Shown here in pieces: positions 1 through 7,490 of a DNA stretch of 64,000 nt (within the stretch, counting starts at the first letter, position 1; every line of letters starts with the position of its first letter). The DNA comes from Blastococcus sp. TF02-8 (GTDB taxonomy: Bacteria; Actinomycetota; Actinomycetes; Mycobacteriales; Geodermatophilaceae), in NCBI RefSeq assembly GCF_003319175.1, contig NZ_QOHK01000003.1, forward strand, positions 248,001-312,000. The letters run 5' to 3'. The notes under the pieces were generated by a model that did no database searches, was not told the origin of the DNA, and worked only from the letters and a program-made list of their open reading frames with translations. A program made the position numbers and the translations under genes.

Positions 1-21
1 CTGTCGTGCGGGTGGGCAGAT

Positions 22-37
22 GTTACCGGTGGGTAAC
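22..37. promoter_or_regulatory. GTTACC-N4-GGTAAC inverted repeat
   Basis: The sequence GTTACCGGTGGGTAAC is a perfect inverted repeat with 6-bp arms and a 4-bp centre. It lies just beyond the 3' end of the epimerase gene. It has the same outer half-sites (GTTAC...GTAAC, same total length of 16) as the palindrome in front of etfB at 35774-35789. I infer an operator for a gene left of the window. It could also be chance, or a weak hairpin after mce. Confidence 0.4.
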
Positions 38-54
38 CGCCCGGTTCACTGCGG

Positions 55-531
55 TCAGTGCGCGGGCGACGCGGCCGGCTCGACGAGCTCGACCAGGACG
101 CCGCCGGCGTCCTTGGGGTGGATGAAGTTCACCCGGCTGTCGGAGGTCCCGCGCTTGGGGACGTCGTAGAGCAGGCGCAGGCCGCGCTCGCGCAGCGTCG
201 CGCTCACCGCCTCGACGTCCTCGACCCGGAAGGCGAGCTGCTGAAGGCCCGGGCCCGAGCGGCCGATGAACTTCGCGATCGTCGACTCCGGCGTGAGCGG
301 CGCGAGCAGCTGGATGCGGGTGTCGCCGTTCCCGACCGCGAGCATCGCCTCGCGGACGCCCTGCTCCTCGTTGGTCTCCTCGTGCACGGAGTGCACGCCG
401 AAGGCCTGGGCGTAGAAGGCGATGGCCTCGTCCAGGTCCGGGACGGCGATGCCCACGTGGTCGATGGTGGTGAACAGCCCCGCGGGCAGGCCCGCGGCGG
501 CGCTGGCGTGATCGGCGTCGTTGGTGGTCAC
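55..531 (-). CDS. mce: methylmalonyl-CoA epimerase
   Basis: This protein of 158 residues belongs to the glyoxalase/VOC fold and interconverts (2R)- and (2S)-methylmalonyl-CoA in propionate, odd-chain and branched-chain catabolism. After a short Ala-rich tail, the core begins around residue 22 with the DHVGIAV motif. Candidate metal ligands are His25, Gln74 (RIQLLAP) and Glu148 (VELVEP). The His pair that many epimerases have before the second half (GLHH) is Gln97-Gln98 here (GPGLQQLAF), so the third ligand is uncertain. The GTG start at 531 sits 6 nt after a CACTAT hexamer, which fits a leaderless transcript. It is divergent from the thiolase and meaB genes, which serve the same pathway. Confidence 0.9.
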   Translation of the reverse strand: MTTNDADHASAAAGLPAGLFTTIDHVGIAVPDLDEAIAFYAQAFGVHSVHEETNEEQGVREAMLAVGNGDTRIQLLAPLTPESTIAKFIGRSGPGLQQLAFRVEDVEAVSATLRERGLRLLYDVPKRGTSDSRVNFIHPKDAGGVLVELVEPAASPAH

Positions 532-543
532 GCGGGCATAGTG
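532..543 (-). promoter_or_regulatory. leaderless-type -10 element of mce
   Basis: On the minus strand CACTAT (538-543) is followed by 6 nt and then the GTG start of mce. The spacing matches the other leaderless promoters in this window, although the first base departs from TANNNT. Confidence 0.4.
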
Positions 544-748
544 CCGTGAAGACGTCTGAGACGACAGCCGGAAGTGGTGCGCTTCACCTCGTCCGCGTGA
601 ACTCGGCCTGCCGCGGGCCGTCCCACCGTCCTATCCTTCCCCGCAAGGCCCGGCGCCGTGCCTGGTCGTGACCTGCCCGGTCGCGGCCGATCGCGGTGCG
701 TCCCGACAACGTGGTCGCCACCGGCGGCGGCCCGCCACTGGAGGCAGC

Positions 749-1939
749 ATGTCCCGCTCCGTCATCGTCAGCGGCGCCCGTACCCCGATGGGCCGGCTGC
801 TCGGCTCGCTCAAGGACTTCTCGGCGGCCGACCTGGGCGGCGTCGCCATCAAGGCCGCCCTCGAGCGCGCCGGCATCTCCGGCGACCAGGTCGAGTACGT
901 GATCATGGGTCAGGTCATCCAGGCCGGTGCCGGCCAGAACCCGGCCCGCCCGGCGGCCGTCAAGGCCGGCATCCCGATGTCGGTGCCCTCGATCACCGTC
1001 AACAAGGTCTGCCTGTCGGGCCTGTCCGCGATCGCCATGGCCGACCAGCTCATCCGCGCCGGCGAGTTCGACATCGTCGTCGCCGGTGGCATGGAGTCGA
1101 TGACCCAGGCCCCGCACCTGCTCGCCAACTCGCGCACCGGCACGAAGTACGGCGACACCAAGCTGATCGACTCGATGGCGCACGACGGCCTCTCCGACAC
1201 CTTCGACCAGGTCGCCATGGGCGTCCTGACCGAGCAGGCGAACAGCCGCTACGACCTGACCCGCGAGGAGCAGGACGAGTTCGCCGCCGCCAGCCACCAG
1301 AAGGCCGCCCGCGCCCACAAGGACGGCGTGTTCGCCGAGTCGATCACCCCGGTGCTCATCCCGCAGCGGAAGGGCGACCCGATCGAGTTCACCGACGACG
1401 AGGGCATCCGCGCCGACACGACCGCGGCGAGCCTGTCCAAGCTCAAGCCGGCCTTCGCCAAGGACGGCACGATTACCGCGGGCACCGCCTCGCAGATCTC
1501 CGACGGCGCCTGCGCGGTCGTGGTCATGAGCGCGGCCAAGGCCGCCGAGCTGGGCATCGAGCCGATCGCCGAGATCGGTGCGCACGGCGTCGTGGCCGGG
1601 CCGGACGCCACGCTGCAGAGCCAGCCGTCGCGGGCGATCCAGAAGGCCTGTGCCCGTGAGGGCATCGACCCCAAGGACCTCGACGTCGTCGAGCTGAACG
1701 AGGCCTTCGCCGCGGTCGGCATCGTGTCGACCCGGGAGCTGGGCATCGACCCGGAGAAGGTGAACCCGAACGGTGGGGCCATCGCCCTGGGTCACCCGGT
1801 CGGCATGAGCGGCGCGCGCGTCGTCCTCGACGTGGCGCTGGAGCTGCGCCGCCGGGGTGCCAAGGTCGGCGCCGCAGCGCTGTGCGGCGGCGGTGGGCAG
1901 GGCGACGCCCTGATCCTGCACGCACCCAGCAAGAACTGA
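749..1939 (+). CDS. acetyl-CoA C-acetyltransferase (thiolase)
   Basis: This thiolase has 396 residues, the usual length for the family. It condenses or cleaves acetoacetyl-CoA and longer 3-ketoacyl-CoA in the cytoplasm. The nucleophile is Cys88 in NKVCLSG. His349 lies in the GHPVG motif and Cys379 in CGGGGQG, so the catalytic triad is complete; NEAFA is also present. The ATG at 749 was chosen because GGAGG lies at 740-744 and the protein then starts exactly at the conserved [20 protein letters not shown] hexamer at 632-637 may be the -10 element of a longer leader. meaB follows 10 bp downstream, so the two are probably cotranscribed. Confidence 0.93.
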   Translation: MSRSVIVSGARTPMGRLLGSLKDFSAADLGGVAIKAALERAGISGDQVEYVIMGQVIQAGAGQNPARPAAVKAGIPMSVPSITVNKVCLSGLSAIAMADQLIRAGEFDIVVAGGMESMTQAPHLLANSRTGTKYGDTKLIDSMAHDGLSDTFDQVAMGVLTEQANSRYDLTREEQDEFAAASHQKAARAHKDGVFAESITPVLIPQRKGDPIEFTDDEGIRADTTAASLSKLKPAFAKDGTITAGTASQISDGACAVVVMSAAKAAELGIEPIAEIGAHGVVAGPDATLQSQPSRAIQKACAREGIDPKDLDVVELNEAFAAVGIVSTRELGIDPEKVNPNGGAIALGHPVGMSGARVVLDVALELRRRGAKVGAAALCGGGGQGDALILHAPSKN

Positions 1940-1949
1940 TCGACTCGGC

Positions 1950-2972
1950 GTGACCGACGGCACCGCCGTCCAGACCGACGCCCCCGCTGCCCCGACCGGG
2001 CGGCGGGGGCGCCGGTCCGTGGACGTCCCGACGCTGGTCGAGAAGGCCCGCGAGGGCGATGCGCGCTCGGTGGCCCGGCTCATCTCGTTGGTCGAGGACG
2101 CCAGCCCGGCGCTGCGCGAGGTGGCGGCCGCGCTCGCCCCGCACACCGGGCACGCCCAGGTCATCGGGCTCACCGGCTCACCCGGTGTGGGCAAGTCGAC
2201 GTCGACGACCGCGCTGGTCCGGGCGCTGCGCCAGGCCGGCAAGCGGGTCGGCGTGCTGGCGGTCGACCCCTCCTCCCCGTTCTCCGGCGGAGCGCTGCTC
2301 GGCGACCGCGTGCGCATGCAGGACCACGCCGGCGACAGCGGCGTCTTCATCCGCTCGATGGCCTCGCGCGGGCACCTGGGCGGCCTGTCCTGGGCCACGC
2401 CCCAGGCGCTGCGGGTGCTCGACGCCGCCGGGTGCGACGTCGTGCTGATCGAGACCGTGGGCGTCGGGCAGTCGGAGCTGGAGATCGCCTCGCTGGCCGA
2501 CACCACGCTCGTGCTCGTCGCGCCGGGAATGGGCGACGGGATCCAGGCGGCCAAGGCCGGCATCCTCGAGGTCGCCGACGTCTTCGTCGTCAACAAGGCC
2601 GACCGGGACGGCGCCGACCAGACCGTGCGCGACCTGCGCTACATGCAGTCCCTCGGCGGCCGGCACTCCGAGGCCGGGAACTGGCGCCCGCCGATCTGCC
2701 GGACCGTCGCGGCCCGCGACACCGACAACGGCGTCGACGGCGTGCTGGAGAAGATCGAGGAGCACCGCCGGTGGCTGGAGTCCACCGGTGAGGGACGCCG
2801 ACGGCGCTCGGAGCGGGCCGCCCGGGAGATCGAGGCGATCGCCCTGGCCACCCTGCGCGAACGCATCGGGGACATCCGCGGCTCGGCCGCGCTCGAGGCG
2901 CTGGCCGGCCAGGTGGTCGACGGTTCGACCGATCCCTACTGCGCGGCGGACGAACTGCTCGCCCAGCTCTGA
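1950..2972 (+). CDS. meaB: methylmalonyl-CoA mutase-associated GTPase MeaB
   Basis: This G3E-type P-loop GTPase of 340 residues acts as chaperone and gatekeeper of adenosylcobalamin-dependent acyl-CoA mutases (ArgK/MeaB family). The Walker A motif GSPGVGKST covers residues 76-84. It is followed by DPSSPFSGG and by the ETVGVGQSE and VVNKADRDGAD segments that carry the G-protein switch and base-specificity motifs. The GTG start at 1950 lies 10 bp after the thiolase stop. The last 37 bp overlap the convergent HTTM gene. Its mutase client is not intact in this window; only an N-terminal fragment of an acyl-CoA mutase exists at 7491. Confidence 0.94.
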   Translation: MTDGTAVQTDAPAAPTGRRGRRSVDVPTLVEKAREGDARSVARLISLVEDASPALREVAAALAPHTGHAQVIGLTGSPGVGKSTSTTALVRALRQAGKRVGVLAVDPSSPFSGGALLGDRVRMQDHAGDSGVFIRSMASRGHLGGLSWATPQALRVLDAAGCDVVLIETVGVGQSELEIASLADTTLVLVAPGMGDGIQAAKAGILEVADVFVVNKADRDGADQTVRDLRYMQSLGGRHSEAGNWRPPICRTVAARDTDNGVDGVLEKIEEHRRWLESTGEGRRRRSERAAREIEAIALATLRERIGDIRGSAALEALAGQVVDGSTDPYCAADELLAQL

Positions 2973-3826
2973 TCCGCCGGCGCGGGCGCCGGGCGCCACC
3001 GGGCGGCCAGTCGCTCCCACGGCAGGATCGACAGGATCGCCACGCAGTGCGGCAGGAAGATGATCGTCACGCCGGCGAAGACCATCAGGTGGAAGCCGAG
3101 CAGGAACAGCACGAGCCCGATCCGCGCCCGGTCGGTGCGGACGAGCAGCATCAGCGGCGCGAGGAACTCCAGGCCGAGCATCACCCATTGCGCCGCCGAG
3201 AGCAGCCACGGCAGGTCGAGCGTCCAGTCCGACAGCGGCGTGCCCCGGCGCAGGACCGCGCGGGTGAGGGTCGACCCGGTGGGCCAGTCCCAGCCCCCGA
3301 ACCGGACCTTCGCCCAGGCAGCGAGGAAGTACGTGAGCATGACCGTGACCAGCACGGCGGCCATCGCCCAGCCCGCCGCCTCCGAGCGCCGGCTGTCCTG
3401 CACGCGCGCCCGGCCGATCGTGGGCAGGACGGCGAGGGCGACGAGGAAGGCGATCCGGTCGTGGTCGACCTTGCCGTAGCTCATCGCGATGACCATCCAC
3501 TCCAGGTAGAGGAGGAAGACGGCGGTGCCGAGGAGCCTCGGCGCGCGACCGGTGGCGGCGGCCAGCGCCGTGATCACCAGCGCCCACTGCACCAGGAGGA
3601 CGACGGTGTGCGTCGGCGTCGGCAGGTGCAGCAGCCGCCCGATCAGCAGGGGGTCGTACCACTCGGTCGGGACGTCGGCGTGCGCCCGGACCCAGGCGGT
3701 GGTGAGGAAGACGTCGACCGGGACGAACAGGTAGGCGATGACCCGGAAGACGGCGATGCGCGCCAGCGGGACCGGCCGGAAGAACCAGCGGCTCAGCGCG
3801 CCCGTGGGCGCGGGGATGGTGGTCAT
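2936..3826 (-). CDS. HTTM-domain (gamma-carboxylase-like) membrane protein
   Basis: This 296-residue polytopic membrane protein has about six hydrophobic segments (roughly residues 20-42, 72-92, 98-118, 150-172, 205-228 and 236-270). The segment around SYGKVDHDRIAF (116-127) and the AAWAKVRFGGWDWP stretch after the fourth helix resemble HTTM proteins, the membrane half of vitamin-K-dependent gamma-carboxylases. Bacterial members have no agreed substrate. It starts at an ATG that overlaps the stop of the upstream partner gene by 4 nt (ATGA), so the two are translationally coupled. The Ser/Ala-rich C-terminus overlaps the end of meaB. The family call rests on motif resemblance and needs a profile search. 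Confidence 0.72.
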   Translation of the reverse strand: MTTIPAPTGALSRWFFRPVPLARIAVFRVIAYLFVPVDVFLTTAWVRAHADVPTEWYDPLLIGRLLHLPTPTHTVVLLVQWALVITALAAATGRAPRLLGTAVFLLYLEWMVIAMSYGKVDHDRIAFLVALAVLPTIGRARVQDSRRSEAAGWAMAAVLVTVMLTYFLAAWAKVRFGGWDWPTGSTLTRAVLRRGTPLSDWTLDLPWLLSAAQWVMLGLEFLAPLMLLVRTDRARIGLVLFLLGFHLMVFAGVTIIFLPHCVAILSILPWERLAARWRPAPAPADQSWASSSSAAQ

Positions 3827-4401
3827 GCTCCGTCGTCCTCCAGCACGTACTCGACCAGCACCCGGTCGGTGAACCGGCCGGTCTGCCGGCCGTCGACCAG
3901 CTCGTACCGCCGCTGCACCACCTGGACGGCCACGAGGTCGGGCGCCTGCGGGTGCCGCTCGACGTAGGCGTCGGCCAGCAGGCCCAGCAGGGCGGGGTCC
4001 TCCTGGACCCGATCGAGCTGGCCTTCGAACTCGGCGCGGCGCAGACCGACCTCGCCGCCCGACAGCTTGAGCTCCTCGCCCTCGGCGGTGAGCGCGACCG
4101 TGCGGGTGGAGACCACCGGCGCGTTCGGGTCGGCGCGGGTCGAGTACATGCGGAACGGGCCGAAGGGGAACTCGTCGTCGTCACCCCAGAGGCTGCCCGC
4201 GAGCAGCAGGGCGAGGACGACGCCGGAGGCGAGCAGCCGCCACGCGCGACCGGCCGGGGTCAGCCGCAGCGTCTCGGCGTCCGTCCGCGGGTCCGCGACG
4301 GTGGGGAGGGGCACGCCGGCCAGGGTAGGACCGGGGCGTGCCGGATCGGGCGATCCGTCGTCGCCGGGAGCCCCGCGTGGCCCACGGTCCCCAGCCGACA
4401 C
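3823..4401 (-). CDS. single-pass membrane protein, partner of the HTTM protein
   Basis: I do not recognise a named family. The product is up to 192 residues. One hydrophobic segment (ASGVVLALLLAGSLW, near residues 58-72) is followed by the motif FPFGPFRMYS and a soluble C-terminal domain of about 110 residues. That topology suggests a cytoplasmic N-terminus and an extracytoplasmic domain. It overlaps the HTTM gene by 4 nt, so a shared complex or pathway is likely. The start is uncertain: the GTG at 4401 adds a Gly/Pro-rich tail of low complexity, while a GTG at 4314 gives a 163-residue protein that starts nearer the membrane segment. Neither has a strong ribosome-binding site. Confidence 0.65.
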   Translation of the reverse strand: MSAGDRGPRGAPGDDGSPDPARPGPTLAGVPLPTVADPRTDAETLRLTPAGRAWRLLASGVVLALLLAGSLWGDDDEFPFGPFRMYSTRADPNAPVVSTRTVALTAEGEELKLSGGEVGLRRAEFEGQLDRVQEDPALLGLLADAYVERHPQAPDLVAVQVVQRRYELVDGRQTGRFTDRVLVEYVLEDDGA

Positions 4402-4430
4402 AGCGCCGTCGTCCGTGTGAGGATCGGACG

Positions 4431-5915
4431 ATGAGCAGCGCGACGTCGGGCCGGCCGGATGCCGTCGTGGTCGGTGCCGGCCCCAACGGGCTGGCGGCGG
4501 CCCTGCGGCTGGCGGCGGCCGGGCTGCGGGTGCAGGTCGTCGACGCGGCCGAGAAGCCCGGTGGCGGCATGCGCACCGAGGAGCTGATCCGGTCCGGGTT
4601 CCACCACGACGTGTGCTCGACCGTGCAGCCCATGGCCGCGGCGGCGCCGTTCTTCCGGGAGTTCGACCCGGAGAGCCGGGGCGTGCGCTTCGTGCACCCG
4701 GAGATCAACTTCGCCCACCCGCTGGACGGCGGCCACGCTGCGGTGTCGGTCCGGTCGCTGGAGGAGACGGCGGCCCGCCTGGGGTCGGACGCGGGCGCCT
4801 ACCGTCGGCTGTTCGAGCCGCTGGTCGAGCACGGCACGGACGTCATCGACTTCTTCCTCTCCAGCCGGCTGCGCACGCTGCCGACGAAGAGTGTTCCGCA
4901 GGTCACGAAGTTCGCGCTCACCGGGCTGCCCAACGTCAGCTGGCTCGCGCACCGGTACTTCGACACCCCCGAGGCGCGCGCACTGCTCGGCGGTGCTGCG
5001 GCGCACGGGATGCTCGACCTCAGCCAGCCGCTGACCTCCGCGCTCGGGATGCTGCTGGCGATGCTGTCCCACCACGCGGGCTGGCCGCTCATCGAGGGCG
5101 GGTCGCAGAAGCTGGCCGACGCGATGGTCACCGCACTGGAGCAGCAGGGCGGCGAGGTGGTCACCGGCCACCGGGTCACCGACCTGCGGGAGTTCGAGGG
5201 CGTTCCGGCGGTCCTGCTCGACACCACCCCCGAGGACTTCGTGACCATGGCGGGGGAGCGCCTCAACGAGGGCTACCGCCGCTGGGTGCGTCGCTACAAG
5301 CACGGCGCCGGCGTGTTCAAGATCGACTGGATCCTCTCCGAGCCGGTGCCCTGGACCAACGCCGAGGCGCGCCGGGCCGGCACCCTGCACGTCGCCGGAA
5401 CGCTGGAGGAGACGATCGCGGGGGAGCGGGCACCGAACCAGGGGCGGCTCACCGACAAGCCCTACGTGCTGGCCGTCCAGCCGACCGTTCCGGACCCCAC
5501 GCGGGCGCCCGACGGCGGGCACATCTTCTGGGCCTACGTGCACGTGCCGCACGGTGCCGACGTCGACATGACCGGCCCGATCGAGGACCAGGTCGAACGC
5601 TTCGCGCCGGGGTTCAAGGACACGATCCTCGAGCGGCACACGAAGAACGCCGTCCAGATGGAGCAGTGGAACCCGAGCTACCTCGGGGGCGACATCTCCA
5701 ACGGCCAGGCCACGCTGCGGCAGATGCTGGCCCGTCCGGTGCCGCGGTGGAACACCTACCGGACGCCGGTGGCGGGCGTGTACATGGCGTCCTCGGCCAC
5801 CCCGCCGGGGCCGGCCGTGCACGGCATGTGCGGCGACCTCGCCGCGCGGACGGCGCTGCGTGACGTGTTCGGCCTGCGGCACGTGCCGCCGCTGCGGCCG
5901 GCGCCCGCCGCGTAG
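4431..5915 (+). CDS. FAD-dependent oxidoreductase, phytoene-desaturase-like
   Basis: This protein of 494 residues belongs to the NAD(P)/FAD-dependent amine-oxidase/phytoene-desaturase superfamily. The FAD-binding motif VVGAGPNG ends at residue 20 and is followed by the GG-doublet region (PGGGMRTEEL). A typical C-terminal motif, HGMCGDLAARTAL, helps close the flavin site. No carotenoid biosynthesis genes lie nearby, so the substrate is unknown; it may be a lipid, amine or other hydrophobic compound. The ATG at 4431 follows GAGGA (4419-4423) by 7 nt. The gene is divergent from the HTTM pair. Confidence 0.82.
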   Translation: MSSATSGRPDAVVVGAGPNGLAAALRLAAAGLRVQVVDAAEKPGGGMRTEELIRSGFHHDVCSTVQPMAAAAPFFREFDPESRGVRFVHPEINFAHPLDGGHAAVSVRSLEETAARLGSDAGAYRRLFEPLVEHGTDVIDFFLSSRLRTLPTKSVPQVTKFALTGLPNVSWLAHRYFDTPEARALLGGAAAHGMLDLSQPLTSALGMLLAMLSHHAGWPLIEGGSQKLADAMVTALEQQGGEVVTGHRVTDLREFEGVPAVLLDTTPEDFVTMAGERLNEGYRRWVRRYKHGAGVFKIDWILSEPVPWTNAEARRAGTLHVAGTLEETIAGERAPNQGRLTDKPYVLAVQPTVPDPTRAPDGGHIFWAYVHVPHGADVDMTGPIEDQVERFAPGFKDTILERHTKNAVQMEQWNPSYLGGDISNGQATLRQMLARPVPRWNTYRTPVAGVYMASSATPPGPAVHGMCGDLAARTALRDVFGLRHVPPLRPAPAA

Positions 5916-5932
5916 CGGGCGCCGGTCGCGCG

Positions 5933-6424
5933 TCAGGCGATGCGGCGGGCGGTGTTGTAGCCCTCCATGTCGACGGTCGTGTACTCCACGCCCGTCGACT
6001 CGGTGCCGGCGTGCACGATCTGGCCGTCGCCGACGTAGATCCCCACGTGGCTGATCGGCTCGTAGTAGAAGACCAGGTCACCGGGCTGCAGGTCGGCGCG
6101 GGCGACCGGGGTGCCGACCGTGGCCTGGTCCGCGCTCCGCCGCGGCAGCTCGATGCCGGCGGCGCGGTAGGCGTGCAGGGTGAGGCCCGAGCAGTCGTAG
6201 GAGTCCGGACCCTCGGCGCCGTACTCGTAGGCCTTGCCGACCTGTGCGCGGGCGTCGTCGACGGCGGCCTGGGCGGCGGGGGTCGGCGCCGGGGCCGAGG
6301 TCGCGGCCGGTGTGGGCTCCGCGGCCGACGCGGTCGCGGGCGACAGCGTGAGGGTCAGGGTGGCGGCGGCGCCGGTGAACAGGCCGGCGCCCAGGCGGCG
6401 CAGGGTCGGGCGAGTGGTCACCAC
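5933..6424 (-). CDS. secreted NlpC/P60 cell-wall endopeptidase
   Basis: This small secreted hydrolase of about 163 residues has an N-terminal signal peptide (Arg-rich start, a hydrophobic stretch around 11-30, Ala-x-Ala near 32-35). A short Ala/Pro/Thr linker leads into a single NlpC/P60 domain. The catalytic Cys78 is in DSYDCSG, His126 in SHVGIYVG, and a third polar residue is His138 in QIVHAG. The family cuts gamma-D-Glu-type bonds in peptidoglycan stem peptides. The GTG at 6424 was chosen because AAGGAGAG (6432-6439) lies 7 nt upstream. A promoter about 190 bp upstream implies a long 5' leader. Confidence 0.88.
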   Translation of the reverse strand: MVTTRPTLRRLGAGLFTGAAATLTLTLSPATASAAEPTPAATSAPAPTPAAQAAVDDARAQVGKAYEYGAEGPDSYDCSGLTLHAYRAAGIELPRRSADQATVGTPVARADLQPGDLVFYYEPISHVGIYVGDGQIVHAGTESTGVEYTTVDMEGYNTARRIA

Positions 6425-6439
6425 GAGGTGGCTCTCCTT

Positions 6440-6896
6440 CCGTTCGCCCGCCGCGGTGCGGGCACGGCGCGGCACACCTCGGCGCGGGGACGGGTGCGTG
6501 CGGCTGCGCTCGCTCCACCGGGCGGGCCCTCGATCGGGGCGCACCGCACCGGGCTGCGGCGGTGCCGTCCCGGGGTCACCCTCCTCGGGCGACGACCACC
6601 CGGCCGGCTCCTCCACCGTAGGAAGGGGGCGACCAGGTCTCAACCCGGCGGTCGCCATGTCGGGGTGTCGAGGAGTCGACATGTCGCGCGGAGCCTGGGA
6701 ATACGCGCCTCGCCATGCGGTGCGTCACACCTGTTCCGGCCCCGTTGCGCCAGAGCGCACGAAGGACGGCGCCGGTAGCGACGCTCGTGCGTCACCGGGC
6801 AGTGCGAGCGCGGTGGCGATGCGGGCGACCAGTGCGACCCGGTCGTGCAGGTCCGCCGCGCGCCTGTGCGCACGAGCGCGATCCGAGAAGGTCGGG
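6440..6896. other. gene-free region: nlpC leader and upstream of marR
   Basis: No gene is supported here. On the minus strand it holds the promoter and GC-rich leader of the NlpC/P60 gene, including a 7-bp hairpin with arms GCACCGC (6541-6547) and GCGGTGC (6559-6565). An inverted repeat CATGTCG (6656-6662) / CGACATG (6677-6683) with a 14-nt spacer lies upstream of that promoter. From 6690 to the marR promoter I see nothing distinctive. Confidence 0.5.
6615..6643 (-). promoter_or_regulatory. promoter of the NlpC/P60 gene
   Basis: On the minus strand TTGAGA (6638-6643) and TACGGT (6615-6620) are separated by 17 bp, the classical primary-sigma arrangement. Transcription would start near 6608, giving a leader of about 180 nt before the GTG at 6424. 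Confidence 0.5.
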
Positions 6897-6910
6897 ATGG
6901 TGCCGACCGG

Positions 6911-6923
6911 TAGCGTCCGCGGA
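6911..6923 (+). promoter_or_regulatory. leaderless promoter of the MarR gene
   Basis: TAGCGT at 6911-6916 is followed by 7 nt and then the ATG at 6924. This supports 6924 as the start over the in-frame ATG at 6897. Confidence 0.5.
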
Positions 6924-7451
6924 ATGGTCCGACCGCTGGGGCTGCCGTTCGACCCGATCGAGCGCGCCGGGGAGACGTGGGAGAAGCACTTCGGGCCGTC
7001 GTCGGCCATGCGGGCGGCGACCTCGGTCTTCCGGGTGCAGCAGATCCTGCTCGCGCGCTTCGACGAGGTGCTGCGCCCGCTGGAACTCACCTTCGCCCGT
7101 TACGAGGTGCTGGTCCTGCTGACCTTCAGCCGCCTCGGCGAGCTCCCGCTCAAGGTCATCGGCAGCCGCCTGATGGTCCACCCGACCAGCGTCACCAACG
7201 CCATCGACCGGCTGGTGGCCGCCGGCTACGTGGATCGCCGTCCCAACCCCGCCGACGGCCGCGGTGTCCTCGCGGCGATCACCGAGCGGGGTCGCGCAGT
7301 CGTGGAGGAGGGGACCCGCGCCCTCACCGCGATCGACTTCGGCCTCGCCGACCTCGGGAAGGGTGACCACGAGGCGCTGTTCGACACCCTGCGGCGCGTC
7401 CGACTCGGAGCGGGCGACGTCGCTCCCGCGGGGCAGGACACACCGGGGTGA
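6924..7451 (+). CDS. MarR-family transcriptional regulator
   Basis: This protein of 175 residues has a winged helix-turn-helix of the MarR type: helix-turn-helix around LPLKVIGSRLMVHPTSVTNAI and a wing with the usual DRRPNPADGRG motif (D-x-R motif). MarR proteins bind palindromes as dimers and are released by small aromatic or acyl ligands. It lies 39 bp upstream of the acyl-CoA mutase fragment, and a near-perfect 22-bp palindrome sits between them, which makes it the likely regulator of that promoter. From memory, a MarR gene also lies close to mce, thiolase, meaB and icmA in Streptomyces. An alternative ATG at 6897 adds nine residues and has GAGAAGG upstream. Confidence 0.88.
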   Translation: MVRPLGLPFDPIERAGETWEKHFGPSSAMRAATSVFRVQQILLARFDEVLRPLELTFARYEVLVLLTFSRLGELPLKVIGSRLMVHPTSVTNAIDRLVAAGYVDRRPNPADGRGVLAAITERGRAVVEEGTRALTAIDFGLADLGKGDHEALFDTLRRVRLGAGDVAPAGQDTPG

Positions 7452-7454
7452 CCG

Positions 7455-7490
7455 TCGACACACGATAGTTGGACGTCCTACTATCTCGGC
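7455..7490 (+). promoter_or_regulatory. leaderless promoter of the mutase fragment
   Basis: TCGACA (7455-7460), an 18-bp spacer and TACTAT (7479-7484) precede the ATG at 7491 by 6 nt. It is one of the better promoters in the window, and it drives only a truncated gene. Confidence 0.55.
7464..7485. promoter_or_regulatory. 22-bp near-perfect palindrome (probable MarR operator)
   Basis: The arms GATAGT (7464-7469) and ACTATC (7480-7485) flank a self-complementary centre GGACGTCC (7471-7478). Twenty of the 22 positions are symmetric; the only mismatched pair is 7470/7479. It covers the -10 hexamer TACTAT completely, so a bound dimer would block RNA polymerase. The adjacent MarR gene is the obvious candidate ligand. 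Confidence 0.65.

Noticed and set aside
55-531. Mammalian-cell-entry (mce) gene
   Set aside because: The symbol is shared, but the protein is a small VOC-fold epimerase and not an MCE/MlaD-domain transporter component.
541-748. tRNA or small RNA gene between mce and the thiolase
   Set aside because: No T-loop (GTTCRANYC) or acceptor-stem pairing was found; the interval is explained by two divergent promoters and a leader.
6425-6640. c-di-AMP (ydaO-type) riboswitch before the NlpC/P60 gene
   Set aside because: Gene type and leader length fit, but I could not find the conserved core segments of that class (for example the AGCTAACC-like element), so I only report an unassigned leader.
6656-6683. 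Inverted repeat CATGTCG-14 nt-CGACATG as an operator
   Set aside because: It is only 7 bp per arm and lies upstream of the nlpC promoter with no clear link to any gene. Chance is likely at this GC content.
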